Positions 6,032 to 7,848 of a stretch of 7,848 nucleotides of DNA are shown here, in pieces. The DNA comes from Acetobacteraceae bacterium. Its GTDB lineage: Bacteria; Pseudomonadota; Alphaproteobacteria; Acetobacterales; Acetobacteraceae. Made by a program: the position numbers and the translations under genes. The stretch lies in the NCBI GenBank assembly GCA_030039695.1, contig JASHVB010000890.1:1-7848 (forward strand), given 5' to 3'. Below the pieces are notes generated by a model. The model ran no database searches. It was given only the letters and a program-made list of their open reading frames with translations, and was not told where the DNA came from. Each line of letters begins with the position of its first letter. Positions within the stretch are counted from its first letter, which is position 1.

Positions 6032-6157
6032 CTCACCCAGCGGATCGCCGAACGCCCGCATGATGGCGCGAGCGTGCTCTCTCGCGCTTCAAACATAACC
6101 CAAGAAGCCCGGCAAGCCTCGACTCGGACGCGGTGGCTGACCTGGCTCTGACAGCCT

Positions 6158-6667
6158 CTAGAGCCGAATGGCGAGCGATTTGTACGGGTCAAGGATTTTG
6201 AGATTCACCGGCGCAATGCCGCAGATCGCAATAACGGCCGGCTCGTGATGGTCTTTGATGACTCCGTCGTAGTGGGGCGTGTCTGCGACGCGACGCACGA
6301 AACTACCGGCAGGGGCAGGAACGCACGACGCCGGATCGAAATCCGCCCCGCTGTTGCACCACCAAGTCCCGGAGACAACCACACACAGCCGGTCTGTCGT
6401 GTACTTATGCGGCGCGCTCATGTAACCAGGCCACCAACGAAGCAGGGTGTAATAGAGCCCCTCCGAATTGGGATCGCCGAAAAGTGGACACATGTCGACG
6501 CTCTTCTCAGGCAAGTCTGGATTGGATTTCCATTGCAGATTGTCCCGGAGGGTGATGATTGTCTGAGCCGGATTCAGCGGGCCGGCTGACGCCGTCGAGA
6601 GCCCAGACGCCAGCGCCAAAAGAAAAGGCGCCAACATCAAGTGTCGCCTGTCTAGATCGATGTCCAT
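6158..6667 (-). CDS. Exported cupin-domain protein
   Basis: A 169-residue protein with an N-terminal export signal, MDIDLDRRHLMLAPFLLALA, with likely cleavage after STASA (about residue 28). The pair RR followed by HLML resembles a twin-arginine (Tat) motif, which would fit export of a folded metal-binding protein. The body fits a single cupin barrel: PGYMSAPHKYTTDRLCVVVSGTWW (80-103) is cupin motif 1, ending in the conserved G-T-W/F turn, and PAGSFVRRVADTPHYDG (119-135) is motif 2. Motif 1 has one His (His87) where canonical cupins have HxH, so metal ligation may differ. AGGAG lies 7 nt upstream of the ATG at 6667, which decides this start over an upstream in-frame one. Enzyme, binding or sensing role cannot be told. 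It is convergent with the P460/isochorismatase group. Confidence 0.8.
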   Translation of the reverse strand: MDIDLDRRHLMLAPFLLALASGLSTASAGPLNPAQTIITLRDNLQWKSNPDLPEKSVDMCPLFGDPNSEGLYYTLLRWWPGYMSAPHKYTTDRLCVVVSGTWWCNSGADFDPASCVPAPAGSFVRRVADTPHYDGVIKDHHEPAVIAICGIAPVNLKILDPYKSLAIRL

Positions 6668-7229
6668 GACAGTTCTCCTGTTGCGTTTGAGGCGTATTTT
6701 TGAGTTCGGTCCGTCGCGATTGTGGTCTTCAAGCGCGCCGACGACAGTGGGTCGGAACCCGCCGCAGTTTTCGACGTCGATTTGGATGATCGAGATTGTC
6801 GCAACCATGATCAGCAGCTTGCGGGGCCCGATGACCGGCCCCGGCATGTCGATCGGAACTAGGTTGTTCCGACTGCCTCAGGCCTGCAAAATCTGCGCGC
6901 ATCGTGGCCGTCCCAGCTGAACGAAAAATCCGAGCGACGGACAGCCGCGCTGCGGCGCGTCGGCCCGACGCCTCGACGCCGGGAATTTTCACTTGCCGTT
7001 CGGAAGCGAGGCGCATAGTTCTGGTGGCTGCTCATTACGTCTGTATCATGGTTATTCCGAGGGGCATTCGTGGCCGTCGCCGAGACCGGAAGTTTTCCCA
7101 GGGCTGCGGACTGCGTCGACCTTGTGGCGATAATCGTGCGCCTCGGCGGCACGTCGACCGCGCGGATGTGGATCGCCTTGAGATGGATGGTTTAGACCAT
7201 GGTTGCATATCCCGCTTTGTCGAAGCTCG
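6668..7229. other. Gene-less stretch upstream of the cupin gene
   Basis: Open frames exist on both strands but none looks like a real protein by composition or family pattern. One minus-strand segment near 7195-7150 reads TIHLKAIHIRAVDVPPRR, which loosely resembles the start of mandelate racemase/muconate lactonizing enzymes. It is preceded by ATG-GTC-TAA and continues without family similarity. The region presumably contains the cupin promoter, but no clear promoter boxes were seen. Confidence 0.4.
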
Positions 7230-7270
7230 CTCCACGAGGTTAGCGCGGCGCGGATCGGAATCTCGTGGAG
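7230..7270. repeat. 9-bp perfect inverted repeat
   Basis: CTCCACGAG at 7230-7238 pairs perfectly with CTCGTGGAG at 7262-7270 around a 23-nt GC-rich loop. No T-run follows. No gene is recognised on either side. Confidence 0.5.
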
Positions 7271-7396
7271 AGTTGTGAATTCGCGTGGCGGCGGTCCAGG
7301 CGGCGGACGCGCCAAGGCGCCGACGCATGCGACCGAGTTCTGTCGCAACCTGCCAGTGGAATCGGGCGGTGGCGTTTTGGCCGATGAATGGGTTTC

Positions 7397-7531
7397 TCAG
7401 ACCGCTTCGAGCTTGAGGCAGTCGCTGACGAACGGAACGGATTCTTCGATCGCGGAGGCCAGAATCTGCGGCGTGCTGGCCATAGTGGCCTCGTGCTGAG
7501 CGGCGCGGCCTTCAGCCTTATTGACGCCCAT
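7397..7531 (-). CDS. Small hypothetical ORF (44 aa)
   Basis: A short minus-strand frame begins MGVNKAEGRAAQHEA and ends SDCLKLEAV. No family is recognised. There is no good ribosome binding site directly before the ATG at 7531. A GGGAGG motif does occur about 21 nt upstream, in the loop of the 7541-7586 hairpin; a longer in-frame start exists at 7606. It may be a remnant or chance. Confidence 0.2.
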   Translation of the reverse strand: MGVNKAEGRAAQHEATMASTPQILASAIEESVPFVSDCLKLEAV

Positions 7532-7540
7532 GTGCCCGGC

Positions 7541-7586
7541 GCCTAGCAGGGACCACCTCCCGATTGCAGGCAAGTACCTGCTAGGC
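7541..7586. repeat. 10-bp inverted repeat with an alternative inner stem
   Basis: GCCTAGCAGG at 7541-7550 pairs perfectly with CCTGCTAGGC at 7577-7586. An inner GCAGG at 7566-7570 can pair instead with CCTGC at 7577-7581 around a 6-nt loop, so the two stems exclude each other. On the minus strand the large loop displays GGGAGG, and an ATG follows 10 nt after the stem at 7531. The geometry resembles a switchable 5' leader, but no regulated gene is confidently identified. Confidence 0.5.
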
Positions 7587-7617
7587 CACCCTCGGGAACC
7601 GATCAAGCGGTGAATGA

Positions 7618-7679
7618 CAGCTACGCATGGCTGCTCGCTGTGGTCCCCCTTAGAGTCTGTCCGGGATCATGCGTAGCTG
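7618..7679. repeat. 12-bp inverted repeat spanning the IS boundary
   Basis: CAGCTACGCATG at 7618-7629 lies outside the insertion sequence and pairs perfectly with CATGCGTAGCTG at 7668-7679, which encodes the last residues of the transposase. The 38-nt loop holds the IS end. The outer arm may be a leftover of another inverted IS end, or the pair may fold at the transposase 3' end. Confidence 0.55.
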
Positions 7680-7848
7680 CGACATAGCCTCCTGACCATG
7701 AGTCGAATGGAGGCCATCATCAGGAATGCGCGTGCCTTTCGGTTGAGTGCCTCCCAATCCTTGGCGAGACGGCGGCAGCGCCCCAGCCAGGCCAGCGTTC
7801 TTTCCACCACCCAGCGCTTCGGTAACACCACGAAGCCTTTGACCTGAT
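7653..7848 (-). mobile_element. IS5-family (IS427-like) insertion sequence, one end
   Basis: The element end begins GAGTCTGTCCGGG at 7653, directly after TTA (7650-7652), a plausible TNA-type target duplication as IS427-group elements produce. It continues past the window edge, so the other end, target duplication and N-terminal part of the transposase are not visible. The GAG-x-x-TGT start and the transposase type agree with the IS5/IS427 group. Confidence 0.75.
7667..7848 (-). CDS. IS5-family DDE transposase, C-terminal part
   Basis: The last 59 residues of a DDE transposase are encoded on the minus strand, entering from the window edge and stopping with TGA at 7667-7669. It starts [20 protein letters not shown], with the Glu of the catalytic DDE triad in [26 protein letters not shown] and [14 protein letters not shown] follow, a highly characteristic ending of IS5-group (IS427 subgroup) transposases. 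The enzyme cuts and rejoins the element ends. The N-terminal part with the two Asp residues lies outside the window, so intactness cannot be judged. Confidence 0.85.
   Translation of the reverse strand, partial: QVKGFVVLPKRWVVERTLAWLGRCRRLAKDWEALNRKARAFLMMASIRLMVRRLCRSYA

Noticed and set aside
6144..6165. GGCTCT/AGAGCC stem at the end of the cupin gene as a terminator
   Set aside because: It is only 6 bp, overlaps the stop codon and has no T-run on the minus strand.
6904..7278. 124-codon plus-strand ORF upstream of the IS
   Set aside because: It has a very high Arg content, no family pattern and no ribosome binding site.

Overview
This is a GC-rich accessory region from a proteobacterium, most likely an alphaproteobacterium of the Bradyrhizobium/Rhizobiales type. 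That placement is an inference from gene styles (cytochrome P460, Tat-like export signal, MFS and TauD-type catabolic genes, an IS5/IS427-type transposase) and not from a marker gene. Five genes look intact: a SAM-dependent methyltransferase, an MFS transporter, a cytochrome P460-like haem protein, an isochorismatase-family hydrolase and an exported cupin. Between them lie gene fragments, inverted repeats and three copies of one short repeated element.

Layout. 1-274: no confident gene. 275-560: element copy A. 561-936: a possible gene tail, otherwise nothing recognised. 937-1662 (-): methyltransferase. 1659-2226 (-): decayed TauD/TfdA-type dioxygenase, recognised by order and spacing of motifs across broken frames. 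2239-3621 (-): MFS transporter. 3655-3832 (-): remnant of a short-chain dehydrogenase tail. 3876-3906 (-): a gene end followed by a terminator-like hairpin, cut by element B. 3971-4254: element copy B. 4313-4906 (+): cytochrome P460-like protein. 4992-5624 (+): isochorismatase-family protein. 5643-5846 (+): start of an MDR/quinone oxidoreductase gene, cut off by element copy C (about 5788-6031). 6158-6667 (-): exported cupin. 6668-7652: no confident gene but several strong inverted repeats. 7653-7848: one end of an IS5-family insertion sequence, with the C-terminus of its transposase on the minus strand.

How the genes fit together. The minus-strand series SDR remnant, MFS transporter, TauD remnant and methyltransferase looks like a former uptake-and-catabolism operon in which the transporter and methyltransferase survive and the two oxidoreductases have decayed. 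The plus-strand series P460, isochorismatase and MDR fragment looks like a second operon whose third gene was lost when element C arrived or when a deletion formed beside it.

The least explained structure is the three-copy element: about 285 bp, a 12-13 bp terminal inverted repeat starting TGTCG, and a 17-bp motif repeated in direct orientation at fixed spacing. It looks like a non-autonomous (MITE-like) element whose ends resemble transposons that need several transposase-binding sites. No defence system, CRISPR array, tRNA or rRNA was seen.
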